64,000 bases of DNA from Kondoa malvinella (GCA_039545315.1 BCIM01000001.1:1337255-1401254); one strand, 5' to 3'; shown: positions 35,992-46,774, numbered from the stretch's first letter. The notes: generated by a model from the letters alone, not told the origin. Program-made: numbers and translations.

Positions 35992-36444
35992 GGCAGGGCA
36001 TGGCATGCAAAGAAGCGCCGATCATGTAAATACCAGTAAGCTGTATTGTCAATACGTACGTGACTTCCGTGCTGCATTCCATAAATTGCAGCTGCGCAGA
36101 CGATGCGTTGCCTGCGAAGGTTCATCTTTGGTGCTATGTCTCGAGTCTGTTTTTAGACCTAAAGACGAATTCTTACACGCTGTCAGAGCGGAATCAAAGG
36201 CAGCTGCGGGAATCATTCTTGATACGTTATCGTAGTTTCTTCAACGTTGAAGGCAAACATTGGCTGTGCGAAGTTCACAACAAGCGTTTGATCAAGGACG
36301 TCGAGGTAGTCCTGCAAGGCTCCCGCTAGAAGGCCTAGCAAGGCTCATACTACATACCTGGACTGCTTGATACCCCTTGCCAGCTGCACAGGATACCCAA
36401 AGCAACCCAATTTACCCAAACGTCTCGCTATCTATCCAGTTGGC
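35992..36444. other. Intergenic, 453 bases
   Basis: A frame reading 'VEGKHWLCEVHNKRLIKDVE' ends at 36329, but no start or splice partner is clear. It could be a 5' exon of the MYND gene in another phase; I leave it unassigned. Confidence 0.35.
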
Positions 36445-37343
36445 ATGTCGTGCAGCTATACTGCTCCTGACGGCCAGAAGACTCTCGACGTAGATGCGTC
36501 GCAAACTCACTTGCGAGGCAAGGCCGCTAGGGGTATCGAAGGCTTTCACTTTCGTATCATCCGGTTCTTTGGTCATGGTCTAGACGTTTCAGATCGTATT
36601 CACCCGTGGTTATTACTTGTATCAACCGGCCCACCAACAAATAGATGGATCCGTGTTGCGAAACGCACAGTCGCAGGAACGGATGCTGCTATACCCGCTT
36701 TGTATAACCACATTGATCGTGTCAGTCCATCGCATTCTGACCAGTGCTGCAGTGCTAATGGTTCTATCAGATGGATCAAGGCTATCGCAGTCACCATACC
36801 CACTCGTGCTTCGCATGCGGATCAAAGCATTGACTCGAAATCCATTCTACCAGCGCTATTGATGCTGGTTTCCTCGAAGATGTACCAGACGTCGAAGTCC
36901 TCACTGCCTGCACCAGCTTTGTCTGTAAGCTGTATGCAGCGCTGCATCGTGTACATTGGTCTGAACTTGCCTCAGTCTACTTTTGCAGCGATGACCCAGC
37001 ATGCCACGCCCATGTAAAGCTCACAATCAAAAACGTGGCCTCATCATTCAAAAAGGATATACCTTATGCTCGAGCATGTGCTAGCCCGAAATGTCCCACA
37101 AAACCGAAAACCTTGATGGTGCCATTGATGATCCCGAGCGGCGCTTCAAATCTTGCGGCGGATGTCGATTGCTCAAATATTGCTCATCGTAGGTGTTCCT
37201 GGTCGATGCATTGGCCAGGAGTTGATTGGACTACGACTTGCAGTTCGTGTCAGAAAGAGCACTGGTCAGACCACAAACGAGAATGTCGAGAGATGAACAG
37301 TGTTCGCAAAGCAGCAAAGGCGGAAGCGAAACAATGCGTGTGA
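36445..37343 (+). CDS. MYND-type zinc-finger protein, frame broken or with an unusual intron
   Basis: From ATG 36445 ('MSCSYTAPDGQKTLDVDASQ') the frame runs to 'AAIPALYNHIDR'. Introns with GTCAGT and GTGCTT donors lead to 'MDQGYRSHHTHS' and 'AIDAGFLEDVPDVEVLTA', then 'VCKLYAALHRVHWSELAS'. The finger is 'CASPKCP' ... 'CGGCRLLKYCSS' | 'SCQKEHWSDHKREC', with the last part after an intron (about 37192-37246). The first Cys pair and the rest of the finger are in different frames near 37110-37120 with no room for a normal intron. Either a 1-nt frameshift or a longer intron that swaps in 'CSDDPAC' explains this. Basidiomycetes have many such MYND proteins of unknown role. Stop 37341-37343. Confidence 0.6.
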
Positions 37344-37353
37344 CTACATTGGG

Positions 37354-37446
37354 GCTGATGTAGTAGAAGGAGGGCGGAGGCACTTCAGCGGGTAGGGTAG
37401 GTCTTCGAACACGATCGGAGCGTTTCTGACGGTAGAATATAGCCAA
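37354..37446 (+). pseudogene. Dead fragment of oxalate decarboxylase (exon plus intron)
   Basis: The stretch aligns base by base with 34901-34994 in the oxalate decarboxylase gene. It starts with an identical block of about 22 bases coding 'ADVVEGG', and ends with a near-identical block of about 21 bases from the following intron. The middle has several substitutions and small gaps. Because both exon and intron are copied, it arose from DNA duplication, not from an mRNA. It carries no usable frame. It begins within a few bases of the MYND stop codon. Confidence 0.85.
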
Positions 37447-37887
37447 TGAACAATCATGCAAATTACGCCGACTCTCGAACGCTTGGCTGGATCACAGTGA
37501 AACCTATCGTCACCTCACGCAAGCAGGCGATTCCTCTCTTGCACCTCTGTCCACGAGCGCGTCAAAGTCCACATCTGTTCTTCGAAAATTTGACTTGAGA
37601 GTCGTCGCATCCTCTATTAGCTCGAGCGCCATACATAAGCTTTCTGCCCTATCAGCTGTGAGCTTGCACAGCGTATTCATGTATGCTGTCATTCTGCGAC
37701 TCTTTCTGGCAGTTTTCTTTAAGAGCGCGCTAAATTACACTTCAGTGCCTTGGAGCTAGCCTAGTAATGATTCGATCCTAGATTGCGTCGATTAATCCCT
37801 GAGCTTGCTTGCTTACTCTCTTTCCTCTCTCTCGCTCTTTCGTGGTGCTTCTACTATCATCGACCAAATCCAATCGTTGTAAAAACC
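37447..37887. other. Intergenic, 441 bases
   Basis: This contains a 60-codon minus frame (37510-37692) that reads 'MTAYMNTLCKLTADRAESLC' and could be a small gene or relic, but no partner exon or family was found. The rest is the CAP gene upstream region. Confidence 0.35.
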
Positions 37888-38689
37888 ATGTTCCTAAGCA
37901 CTATCCTCGCTGCTGCTGTATGTCTTCCTTTCTCCTCTGTCCTCTGCTTGAATCTGATGACATGTACAGCTATGCATAACCAGCACCGTCGCTCAGGGTA
38001 CAGCAGGTACTCTGTCTGCTTCGACCTACGTCAACAGCCACAACACTGCTCGTTCCCAATGGAACGCCAAAGCCTTGACTGCCATAACCGATTCAGCTTT
38101 CCTTAAATCAACCCAAGAGTACGTCTTTACCCTTGCACACTTCTCACTTCATTGATTCCGTTCACAGTTGGGCGAACGCTTGCCAATTCCAGCACTCATC
38201 ACCTAACGGGGCTTATGGCGAGAACCTCTACGCAAGCGGTACAGCTTCCTCACTTCAAGTCTTTATTCGTCGTACTGATCTGGAGTGCAGGTTCGACCAA
38301 CAGTCAAATCCCGATTAATTTCCAAGAAGCCATGAATTCTTGGATGAGCGAATCGTCTGCTTATTGCGCTAATGGTGTCGCTGGTCCCGGTCAGCCCCAA
38401 ACTGGTCACTTCACCCAAGTAAGCCTTGCATTCCTCTGCTATCTTTCCCACCTGACGGATTTGTAGGTCGTATGGAAAGCGACTACATCAGTAGCATGTG
38501 CCGTGGCGAGATGTCCTCCTCAAACCATCTTCAAGGACCCTAGTGTGAACTATTATGCGAATTGTAAGTCTTGTCAGGCTGCTGGTGTACCATATCTGAT
38601 CAGGTGTGATAGTCTACGTCTGCCGTTACAAGCCTCCTGGTAACTACCAGGGCCAATACACCGCCCAAGTCGATACCACAAGTTGCTAG
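37888..38689 (+). CDS. Secreted CAP / PR-1-like protein
   Basis: ATG 37888 begins 'MFLSTILAAA', an N-terminal signal peptide continued after an intron ('LCITSTVAQG'). The CAP domain shows 'YVNSHNTARSQWNAKALT', 'EWANACQFQHSSPNGAYGEN' (CAP2-type GENLY), 'HFTQVVWKATTSVACAVARC' (the HFTQxVW signature, CAP1) and 'YVCRYKPPGNYQGQY', ending 'DTTSC' at 38687-38689. These are the four conserved CAP blocks. Fungal CAP proteins bind sterols or fatty acids outside the cell; some protect against toxic lipids or host defences. Five or six short introns. The paired Cys suggest disulphides in the mature protein. Confidence 0.93.
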
Positions 38690-38700
38690 AAGGCCCTCAA

Positions 38701-38758
38701 TGTGGAATGATCGATGCTTGAATTCTGTATGTGGAATGATCGATGCTTGAATTCTGTA
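38701..38758. repeat. Two perfect tandem copies of a 29-bp unit
   Basis: The unit begins TGTGGAATGATCGATGCTTG and is repeated head to tail without mismatch at 38701-38729 and 38730-38758. It lies in the 3' flank of the CAP gene, 12 bases after the stop, so it is probably in its 3' UTR. Confidence 0.95.
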
Positions 38759-38888
38759 AAATAATAGTTCCAATGCCTCTTGGCTTTGTCGACCATTGCC
38801 TGGTGCCGACTGCAGCTTTTCACTGTATAGACCTCCAAATCGTCTGATAGCCATCATTTGCGTGCTTTGCCCTTGCTTTAAAAGGATT

Positions 38889-39155
38889 CTAGGCACTGGC
38901 AATTGACACTTCGAAACCTTGCGGACGTGCGCAGCAATGCCTTCTCGTTTTCTCTGCCGCGATCTCTGCCAGATTCGTCTTAGTCTTCAAGCTCTCCCTC
39001 AAGTAGCTAGCGACGCGATAGCGGATGGTCTCGCTTATCGAAACCAACCTTGGCAAGTCGCGTTTGTCGATTATGTCTCTTGCGCTATCTTCTCGAGATG
39101 CACGCATTACAGCAGGGATTAGACCTGTCCAGCGTCCATCGAATCGCATTTTCAT
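38889..39155 (-). CDS. Small unrecognised intronless ORF
   Basis: 88 codons with ATG at 39153-39155 and stop at 38889. It reads 'MKMRFDGRWTGLIPAVMRAS', 'RLVSISETIRYRVASYLRES' and ends 'GFEVSIASA'. The N-terminus is basic and amphipathic, which would suit a mitochondrial target signal. No family is recognised. It lies divergent from the SDR gene, 60 bases from its start, so a shared promoter is possible. It could also be chance. Confidence 0.35.
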   Translation of the reverse strand: MKMRFDGRWTGLIPAVMRASREDSARDIIDKRDLPRLVSISETIRYRVASYLRESLKTKTNLAEIAAEKTRRHCCARPQGFEVSIASA

Positions 39156-39215
39156 CTGAATTCCCGATATGCCTTGTGATCTGAATTACCGCCGTTCCAG
39201 TTTCAATCGAGCTAC

Positions 39216-40263
39216 ATGACAGATACAAAAGAATATGTGTGCCTAGTGACAGGCGGAGCAGGAGGTCAGCCTATTGAACCTGCGCGCGCGTACAAGCTGA
39301 TGTTCATACAGGCATTGGCGCCGCTACTTGCCTTCTCCTTGCTACGGAACTGCCGAATTCTGCAGTAGTTGTAGCAGACGTGAATGAAGCTCAGGGTCAG
39401 CAAGTAGTCCAGCAGATCGTCCGGCAAGGCGGGACAGCTTCTTTCTTCAAGCTGGATGTGACGAAAGAGCAAGACTGGATAGAAGCAGTCGCCTTCTGCG
39501 TGCAACAATATGGTTGTCTCACTACCTTGATCAATAATGGTCAGCCTTACCAATGCGGATCGAACAATGCTGATATGTTACAGCTGGCATTTCCGGATCA
39601 CTCGGCTCAATAGAAACGGTCAGCTTGGAAGATTACGAGAAGACCGTCGCAGTAACTGGCACGAGCGTTTTTCTGGGCTGCAAGATCTGCGCAGAAGAAT
39701 TGTTCAAAGCTGGGTCCAGAGGGAGCGTAGTTACGATTGCGTCGATTCATAGGTGGGTTCAAGTCGTCTTCTAATAGCCCAACTCATTTGTGCGTTAGCT
39801 TTGTTGGTAATGGGAGAGCTCCTGGCTACTCAGGTACGCTCACCGACCACTTAGTTCGACTAACTAATTGACTGTCTCGAAGCTGCGAAAGGTGCTGTCA
39901 CCTCACTCACGAGAGGAGTCGCCGTCTCTTGGGCGTCAAAAGGCGTTCGCGTGAGTTCTCATGTGTTCAGAGCCAGTCGACAATCTAAGTTCGTCAATGG
40001 TAGTGCAATTGCGTTCATCCTGGCTTTATCGATGTAAGAGTCGTCCGCAGCCTTTCTGCTACACTTCACAGATGCTGCAGACACCGCTGCTATCTGCTCT
40101 TCCGACAGAAGCCTACGAAGCATTAGCGAGCAAGCACCCGATAGGCAGATTAGGGACGGCGGAAGAAGTCGCCCAATCAATCCTGTTCTTGGCTGATCCT
40201 CGTCGCTCGTCCTTCATTACTGGTTCGTCATTGATGTGTGATGGTGGTTATACAGCTGTGTGA
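39216..40263 (+). CDS. Short-chain dehydrogenase/reductase (classical SDR)
   Basis: ATG 39216: 'MTDTKEYVCLVTGGAGG', intron, 'IGAATCLLLATELPNSAVVV' gives the TGGxxGIG nucleotide-binding turn. 'FKLDVTKEQDW' and 'INNAGISGSIETVSLEDYE' follow (NNAG across an intron), then 'GSVVTIASIH', 'APGYSAAKGAVTSLTRGVAV' (catalytic YxxxK) and 'RVNCVHPGFID'. The end 'SSLMCDGGYTAV' is the usual GGY(T) tail, stop 40261-40263. Seven or so exons, about 260 residues. It oxidises or reduces an alcohol/ketone with NAD(P); the substrate cannot be told. The acidic residue after the second strand ('VVADVNEA') favours NAD(H) over NADP(H). Confidence 0.92.
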
Positions 40264-40538
40264 TCTTGCATTATGCAAGAGTCTCGGCGCATCGAGCACG
40301 TATCGAGATCTTGCTGGACATGGGAAGGGCAATCGCGTACTTCCGGAGCTCTATCGTGTCACTGCATATATAGCGCGAGAGTCGCTGGCCGCAAAGAAGT
40401 CCTGCCGACCCAACTGTTGCTATTTCTACACTCTCTCGCTCAGTGACCGCGATATTTCCTCTCTAGCAAGACCAATCTGCACAAACAGCTGCATGAGCAT
40501 ACAAGGCTGGCCCTTCAATTTGCTCCAGCGTAGCAATT

Positions 40539-41316
40539 ATGGCCGATCTCGCTGATCCGACGCGCGTAGGTCTCCCTCATGAATGGTTCAGTCCCCCCTC
40601 CAAGCTAAGACCACACGCAGACAAGCCTCGCTACAGGCACATCTTCTCCTACACCTACTTCTAATGCAGTAGTCTCCTTTTTCAAGGAGTACGTCTAACT
40701 CTCCTTGTCTTGAGATGCCAATGTTGATCTCTCTCGAAAACAGTCCAAACAAGATAGTCTCTATAGTCTTACCGCTTTTCCTCGTCTTCGGTGTAGCTGT
40801 AGGCTTTGCCATCATGTATCGGAGAAGGGCGAGAGCTCGGGCGGCTGAGAATCGAAAGATGTTTGTTGAGACCCATCTCTTGACCAGGTCTAGCTCATCA
40901 TGTGCTTGCTTAGAGGATCAGCCTACGATAAGGCTGAACAGTTCGGTCTGGATGATCTAGAAGCCTTTTCCGTCCCGAAACATGTGCCCGTGCGGCCTTC
41001 ATCCAGCTCGAATGCACCGTCAAATCGACCACCGCCTCTCTCTACGCAAGAACATCACCATAATACCTCCTCACTCACTTCTATAGGCTCTTTCGAAGAC
41101 AACCACCACCATGCAAATCGCTATAATCGTTCATTACCTCCTTCACCTGATTCACCAATGGATTCGCGGAGCGAATACTTTGGTTCACCTACAAAAGATG
41201 GCTTCTACCCTACTCGACCTGATCAAGCTCGAAGACCGATATACCAAAATCAGCATTATGATTCGACGTCTTCGCTGTATACAATCAATAATGATGGCTA
41301 CCAATCAGAACACTGA
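40539..41316 (+). CDS. Single-pass membrane protein with disordered cytosolic tail
   Basis: Exons join as 'MADLADPTR', 'TSLATGTSSPTPTSNAVVSF', then 'PNKIVSIVLPLFLVFGVAVG' plus 'FAIMYRRRARARAAENRK', then 'SAYDKAEQFGLDDLEAFSVP' and a His/Ser/Pro/Tyr-rich tail that ends 'SLYTINNDGYQSEH' at 41316. The Ser/Thr-rich short N-terminus, one hydrophobic span and a following Arg cluster imply type I/III topology with the long tail in the cytosol (positive-inside rule). Four exons with splice phases in agreement; the last intron uses GTTTGT. This layout resembles fungal wall-stress sensors or SKG6-like mid2-type proteins, but no specific family is recognised. Confidence 0.75.
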
Positions 41317-41440
41317 GGCCCGTCGCGGATCATATTAGCTTGTACATATCGCATATTCCGGATAGATGCATTTGAAGCAATTGGTCTTGTAGAGCTAGAT
41401 GTTCTTACGTGACGCATTCCTCTCTTGCACCGAAACCATC

Positions 41441-42555
41441 ATGCCAGAAGTGAAACTGACTGGCACGCACGTAGAATTCGAGCATGGCAATGCTTCTGCC
41501 AAAGTAGCATTGCAAGGAGCTACGGCAAGTGTCTAGACTACGCGAGTGTAAAGCTCATGCAGATGTGACGTTGCTTGCAGGTAGTTTCCTGGATCTGCAA
41601 GGGCGAGGAAAGGCTATTTGTCTCGTCTAAGAGTAGCCAGACCGGTCCTGCTGCTATCAGAGGGTGAGCTCGTCGATCTGCTGCCTGAAGGCATCGCTCA
41701 GTGATGTCACAGAGGTCTGCCAATCGTCTTTCCTTGCTTCGTATGGTCCTCAATGAGCAAGTACTCCAGCACTGATGGCTAGAATAGGGACCGCCACCGA
41801 AAGAAGCACCATTCGACAAGTTGAAGCAGCATGGGTTTGCTAGAATCTCGAAATGGGAGTACGCAGGAGAAGCCAAAGGTCTCACAGACGGAGCAGGCAT
41901 TACCTTCAGTGAGTCGTCTGGGTACTTCTGCAGGTCAACAGCTGATTGATGTGTTCTAGCCCTCGAACCCAACGAAGCGATCAAACAGCTCTACGAACCA
42001 GACTTCAAACTACTCTACACCGTCATCCTCACTTCCTCAGGCGTCTTGAAGACAGTACTGCGCGTGACTAACTCTTCTACCTCACAGTCGCTCAAGTATC
42101 AAACCCTATTACATACTTATATCCGATTGCCTGCCAATACCGATTTGAAACAAGTATCTGCGACTGGATTGCAAGGTCTGAAATACCTCGACAAGTCCAC
42201 TGGTGCTTCCTTAGGACCACACGAGCATAAAGACGCAACATTATCGTTCCCAAGCGAAGTCGATCGCGTATACTTTTCTGCACCGGATAGCGTCGACTTG
42301 TCTTTCGGCTTGAGGATCAGTAAGAAAGACTGGCCATCTTGGGTCACTTGGAACCCTGCAAAGGAAAAGAGTGATGCTTTGGCTGATATGGAAGAGGATG
42401 GATGGAAGAAATATGTCTGTATTGAGCCTGGACAGGCGGAGAATTGGTGAGTTTCCTTTGTATACATATTAGAAGAGGCTGATCGTATCGTCAGGTTCAC
42501 GTTGGCACCTGGAGAGAGTAAGGAAGCGACGCAGATCATGGAAGTAACAAAGTAG
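41441..42555 (+). CDS. Glucose-6-phosphate 1-epimerase (aldose epimerase family)
   Basis: ATG 41441 'MPEVKLTGTHVEFEHGNASA', then 'VVSWICKGEERLFVSSKS', 'GLPIVFPCF', 'KLKQHGFARISKWEYAG' (the HGFAR motif with the catalytic His) and 'TLLHTYIRLP' (HTY). 'KYVCIEPGQAENWFTLAPGE' holds the catalytic Glu, and the end is 'QIMEVTK' at 42553-42555. The protein matches yeast YMR099C, which interconverts alpha and beta anomers of hexose-6-phosphates. Five introns, about 300 residues, normal for the family. A role in cytosolic sugar-phosphate metabolism is well supported. Confidence 0.93.
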
Positions 42556-42683
42556 ATACATGCTTAATGCAACGGAACCTGATTTGACGCTGTATAAGTG
42601 TCTCTGCACAGTCTCGACTCTGATGTAGCCCGATGATATGATATAGAATACATTGCAACCGTGTATGACCCTAACCAGAAATA

Positions 42684-44063
42684 TTAACCCAACGCAGAGC
42701 CCAACACCTGTCGATAGACTCGCGACTGAGTACTTGTAAGAGCAAGCAATGCAAGTAAGACTGACCTTTGCTGCCAATCCACGTAGTATCTCTGCTCGCT
42801 GGCCTGCTCCGAGGTCCTTGAATACTCTGTGCAGATGTCACTTCGTGATGGTTAATCTGACGAAATGACTCACTCGTATACTCTGTGAATTGGCAGCTTA
42901 AGATCAGAAGGCCAAAACTTGATCCACAGCTGAACTCACGCTTTGCCCTGTGCGAAAAAGATCAAGTATGAGTCTGATACATTCGACAGACATGACTTTG
43001 ACGCACCTTGGCATCTCTGATAGCCCCAACTCTAGATCCACCATACGCGCCTGTAATCTATTCAGCTTCCTTTCTGACCGCAAAGCAAGGATGTTACCAA
43101 TCGCAGCACCCGGTAAATTGCCCACGCTATTTCCCCATCAGCTCCATCACACCATGGCTCAGCGTACTCACATGAAACCCATAGTCATACCAGCAGCCGC
43201 TCCAGCCCACGTCCAAAGCGGAACTACACGATGTACTTCCGGCCTCAACAGGTCTTCAAAGACATCACCAAACGTAGCATCCGCGTCTGGCCGTGCGCTA
43301 CCGCCTCGTTTTCTTGGCTCTTCATCCTCCGAATCGGATTCCTCCTACACTCTGATCAGTCAAAAGAAAGGAGAATGGCAAAAGGACAAACAGCCATATG
43401 TTCATTCGCTGCAGCTCCAAACGATGATCGGAAGAAATTGGCAAAGTAGTCTGCTGAAGCGCCAGCGTCGGTGGATGAGAAACCGCCTGGGTGTGCTGTG
43501 CGTTGAGCGTCGTAGTTTGCTCTTCTGGAAGGATCGGACAGAACGTAGTAGGCGTCTGCAAATGCAACCAACAGAGGTAGAGTAGCGACGAGGAGGAGAG
43601 GGAAAGAGAAAAGAGGAAGAGTGAAGGGAAGAGATGACAGTCAGAGAAGCGTTGTGCGAATAAGCACAGACACTACCTGCTACTTTCTGGAAATCCTCCG
43701 TTGCTGTGCAATCAATCAGTATCACGACGGCCAGAGTCGAAAGAGCTGAATCTACGCACCTTTCTTCCTTCTTGCAGGCTCTACTCTATCCGGATGCGTT
43801 CTAGCCCGAAACATCAGCTACGTGTCTTCCACCCTGAGCCAAACACTGTACCTCAAAGATTCTTTTCGATATCCAGTCCTGTACGCTCACGGCTTCTCAA
43901 GAACTAGCCGAAGCCAGATAGAGAAGTCAAACGCACCTGATTTGTTCTTGAGACGCAGAAGGGTCGATGCGTAAGATCGCCTATGCAACGCTGTACATGA
44001 GTACTTTGGCACTCTCACTGTCTTCTGCAGAGGGCTCACATAGTAATCAGGCAGGTTTGACAT
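42684..44063 (-). CDS. J-domain (DnaJ) protein with a hydrophobic segment
   Basis: The J domain is split over six exons: 'MSNLPDYY' (ATG 44061-44063), 'AILRIDPSASQEQIR', 'TGYRKESLR', 'THPDRVEPARRKK' with the HPD motif, 'ATEDFQKVA' and 'DAYYVLSDPSRRANYDAQRT'. Downstream come 'SADYFANFFRSSFGAAANE', 'PDADATFGDVFEDLLRPEV', a hydrophobic 'VVPLWTWAGAAAGMTMGF' and 'RLQARMVDLELGLSEMPR'. The last exons give 'LPIHRVYEVFKDLGAGQRAE' and 'ILRGLAAKVLGSALG', stop 42684. J proteins stimulate Hsp70 ATPase; this one is probably membrane-associated. One intron, near 43564-43680, is longer than usual and pyrimidine-rich. Confidence 0.9.
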
Positions 44064-44231
44064 GGCCGAGAGATGAAAACAAGCTCAAACTGTTGCATGA
44101 CGTGTGTTGGAGCTGTTCCGTCACCTCGCAGCGTTCAAGTCCTTGAAGCATACCAGCGCATACAGCAGATACCCCTTACAAGCGGCCTGTGATACCCTAT
44201 CACCTCTCGCAACACAAGTCCAGCAAACAAC
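44064..44231. promoter_or_regulatory. Short divergent promoter, J protein / 3-beta-HSD-type enzyme
   Basis: 168 bases lie between two divergent start codons. No clear element is seen. Confidence 0.4.
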
Positions 44232-45964
44232 ATGTCCTTCGCGGAAATGTTGACCGTTCTCGCTGCGCCTCTAGCAATGGCCTACGTCGTCCATACGCGC
44301 TTGGAATACGCTCAACCAGGCGTGAAAGAACTGCTGGCACCTGTTCCATCAGATGGAGAGCTCTCGCAAATCCAGGTCTCCGCGCCGAGTTTACTTGAAG
44401 GCCTTCCGCCGCAGCAAGACGCAAACAGGATAATAACTGGCGCTTCGGGTCATATTGGTGGCTCTATAGTTCAACATCTGCTAGCTAGGGGCGAGAAAAA
44501 CTTGAGACTGATTGATAGAGATACGCCTGATGTCGACGTATTGGCGAATCCGGGTGTCGAGTACATCAAGTGTGATATTACGGATGAACAAGCTGTGCGG
44601 GAAGCGATATGCAAACCTTTTCCTGATTCGACTTTGCCTACGGTCATCTATCACGCTGCTGCCATTATTCGATTCGTACGTCAACCTGCAATTGTTTCAA
44701 CCTAGTGTTGATACTATTGTTTGTTGCCGTACAGTGGGAGGACTCTTCGCACAACTACAGCATATCATACAACATCAATGTCCTAGGCACTAGATATATT
44801 TTGGACGCTGCCGCTTCCTTACCAGGCCAGAAATGCCTCATATACACATCAAGTGCTGGTACCTATGTGCCCGATCAAGGATTCGTCAGCTTCAACAGAC
44901 CGGAAATAACGTTTCAATTTAGTGATGAGTCTGATTTGAATTCAATGTCTGGATTGGCGACGAGTCACTATTGTACTACTAAGAGGTCAGTGATCTGGAC
45001 ATCTGGTGTGGAAGCATCTGATCCTCTTCTTCTGCTGACAGAGCGGCGGATAAGATGGTCAGAGAAGCAGACAAGAAGAATGGTCTACGAACGCTGTGCA
45101 TACGACCTGGCATGGCATTAGTAGGAGCCAAAGACTTGTTTGTTGCATCATATTTCAGGTCCGCCTCTCCTTCATCCTTCAGAGCCAGAACTGAATCAAT
45201 TCGCAGTCGAGCAAAGAACCCAATTTGGGGGAACGATCTAGTACATCATTGCCAAGCTGGAATGGACGTAGCATTGGTCGAGATTCTAGCTGAGAAAGCT
45301 TTGCTTGAACGACCGGATGAATGTGCTGGACAAGGATTTTTGACGACTGGTGATCCAAATCTGTATTCCTTCGGAGAATTGAGGCGGCAGATCCAGGTAC
45401 GCTTCTTTTTCCTATCTCTCCTTCCTTGATGCTGATGGAATAGTTTCACGCTTCTCGAGATTTGGGATTTCAGCGTGTCACACCAGCGTTAATGCTGTTC
45501 GTCGCTTATATAGTCAAGTTCATTCTGGCGGTGCTTTACTTTGTAAGATCTACATTGGATATCAAGCCTTATGGAGCTGTACCTGGCTGGATGAAGGAGA
45601 TGGAGATGCTGCAACCGGCTCTGTTCGATACGGCGAATTGCTGTATTGTTATTGGTGAGCTCACTCAGCCTGCCATTCTTCTCCGAATTCGATACGCGCG
45701 TCTTCATTGGCTCGCCAGGGTAGCCCACTCTGATCTGCTGTTTCTTCGCACGAATGTCAAAATGTTCGGAGACTTATCAACCCATGTCTAGATGACTCAA
45801 GAGCCCGCAAACTCTTTGGGTACAAGCATCGCCTGTCGACGCTACAGCTCATCAAGCTTACGGTACAGCAAGTCGAAGAGAATTTGGCAAAGAAAAAGGG
45901 AGCGACTGAGCTTCCATCTGGTCAGACGGCTGGGACGGTGCCGCTTACTGAGAAGGCTGAATGA
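44232..45964 (+). CDS. 3-beta-hydroxysteroid dehydrogenase / C-3 sterol dehydrogenase family
   Basis: ATG 44232 'MSFAEMLTVLAAPLAMAYVV' gives an N-terminal membrane anchor. Then 'IITGASGHIGGSIVQHLLAR' (GxxGxxG), 'YHAAAIIRF', 'NINVLGTRYILDAA', 'CLIYTSSAGTYVPDQGFVSF', 'SHYCTTKR' (catalytic YxxxK) and 'LRTLCIRPGMALVGAKDLF'. Later, 'FVAYIVKFILAVLYFVRSTL' is a second hydrophobic segment, as in ER-bound ERG26-like enzymes. The last exon, 'RARKLFGYKHRLSTLQLI', ends at 45962-45964. Family members oxidise the 3-hydroxyl and decarboxylate C-4 of sterol intermediates. Whether this is Erg26 itself or a paralogue is not decided; the N-terminal anchor is unlike yeast Erg26. Confidence 0.85.
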
Positions 45965-46263
45965 AGATTGTTTTGATAGACTCTATTAGAATATGCTATA
46001 TTACACGCCGTGCTTGACATATACAGACAGAGTGACAGCGTTCTTGCTGCAACTCAGGCGATGACACGTTGATGCCCGGCTGTCAACATATCCTAGAATG
46101 CAAATTGGTGAAGAAGAGCAATCTGACGAGACAGAGATCGTTACAGATAGAAAGGCAAGGGCAGCAAAAGCGATAAGCGAGAAGGTGAATGAAGTGCATT
46201 GGAACAGGCCACAGTGCTCGTACGCCATAGACAGACTGCCTGCGCGTCTTCAGACACACAACT

Positions 46264-46774
46264 TCAAGGCCAAATTCCTGCGGCTTTGCATTCTGCATCG
46301 TAATCAGATTCTGTAGCCCTTGAGGAGTGCGTGACCAGGTAAGCCGCATCGACAATCTCTCCGGTGTGTGAATCGATGATATTGCGCTCCTTCCACAGAA
46401 TGAAGAGTCCGATTTGCTCTGCATAGGCCAGAGTATGCGTTGGTTCTTCTGCTCCCGGCTTGAGACATCTGAAGTTGTATAATTTATAGACATTGCGCGC
46501 GTATAGGAGAATAGTATCGTATGCGTACGGGGCGATGTTCTGAAGGTAATTTTAGCATGATTATGCTCTAACAGTATGATCACTTACCAGATGAACACGG
46601 AGATGCTTGTGTTGATGCTGCCAGATCGTCGGGTATATTTCGTCACGGTGCTGCGAAATCATGATGAGAGAGGTTGTTTCGGAGATAGCTGAGCAGATCT
46701 TATTGACTGAAGAAGATGAAGGAGAAGGAAACCCTCGACCTAAAATAGAGAAGCTTACACCGCTTGCACCGCAT
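46264..46774 (-). CDS. Unrecognised two- or three-exon protein
   Basis: From ATG 46772-46774 the joined exons read 'MRCKRFNKICSAISETTSLI', 'MISQHRDEIYPTIWQHQHKH', 'NIAPYAYDTILLYARNVYKL' and 'GLFILWKERNIIDSHTGEIV', with a stop at 46264. Introns of about 50 nt with GTAAGC and GTAAGT donors keep the frame. The protein is about 137 residues, with no signal peptide or membrane span. I do not recognise it. The frame stays open upstream to about 46924, so a longer 5' end is possible. Confidence 0.6.

Noticed and set aside
45300..46000. Secondary-metabolite or sterol cluster around the 3-beta-HSD-type gene
   Set aside because: Neighbours are a J protein, an epimerase, an orphan and IPK1; no other sterol or backbone enzyme is near.
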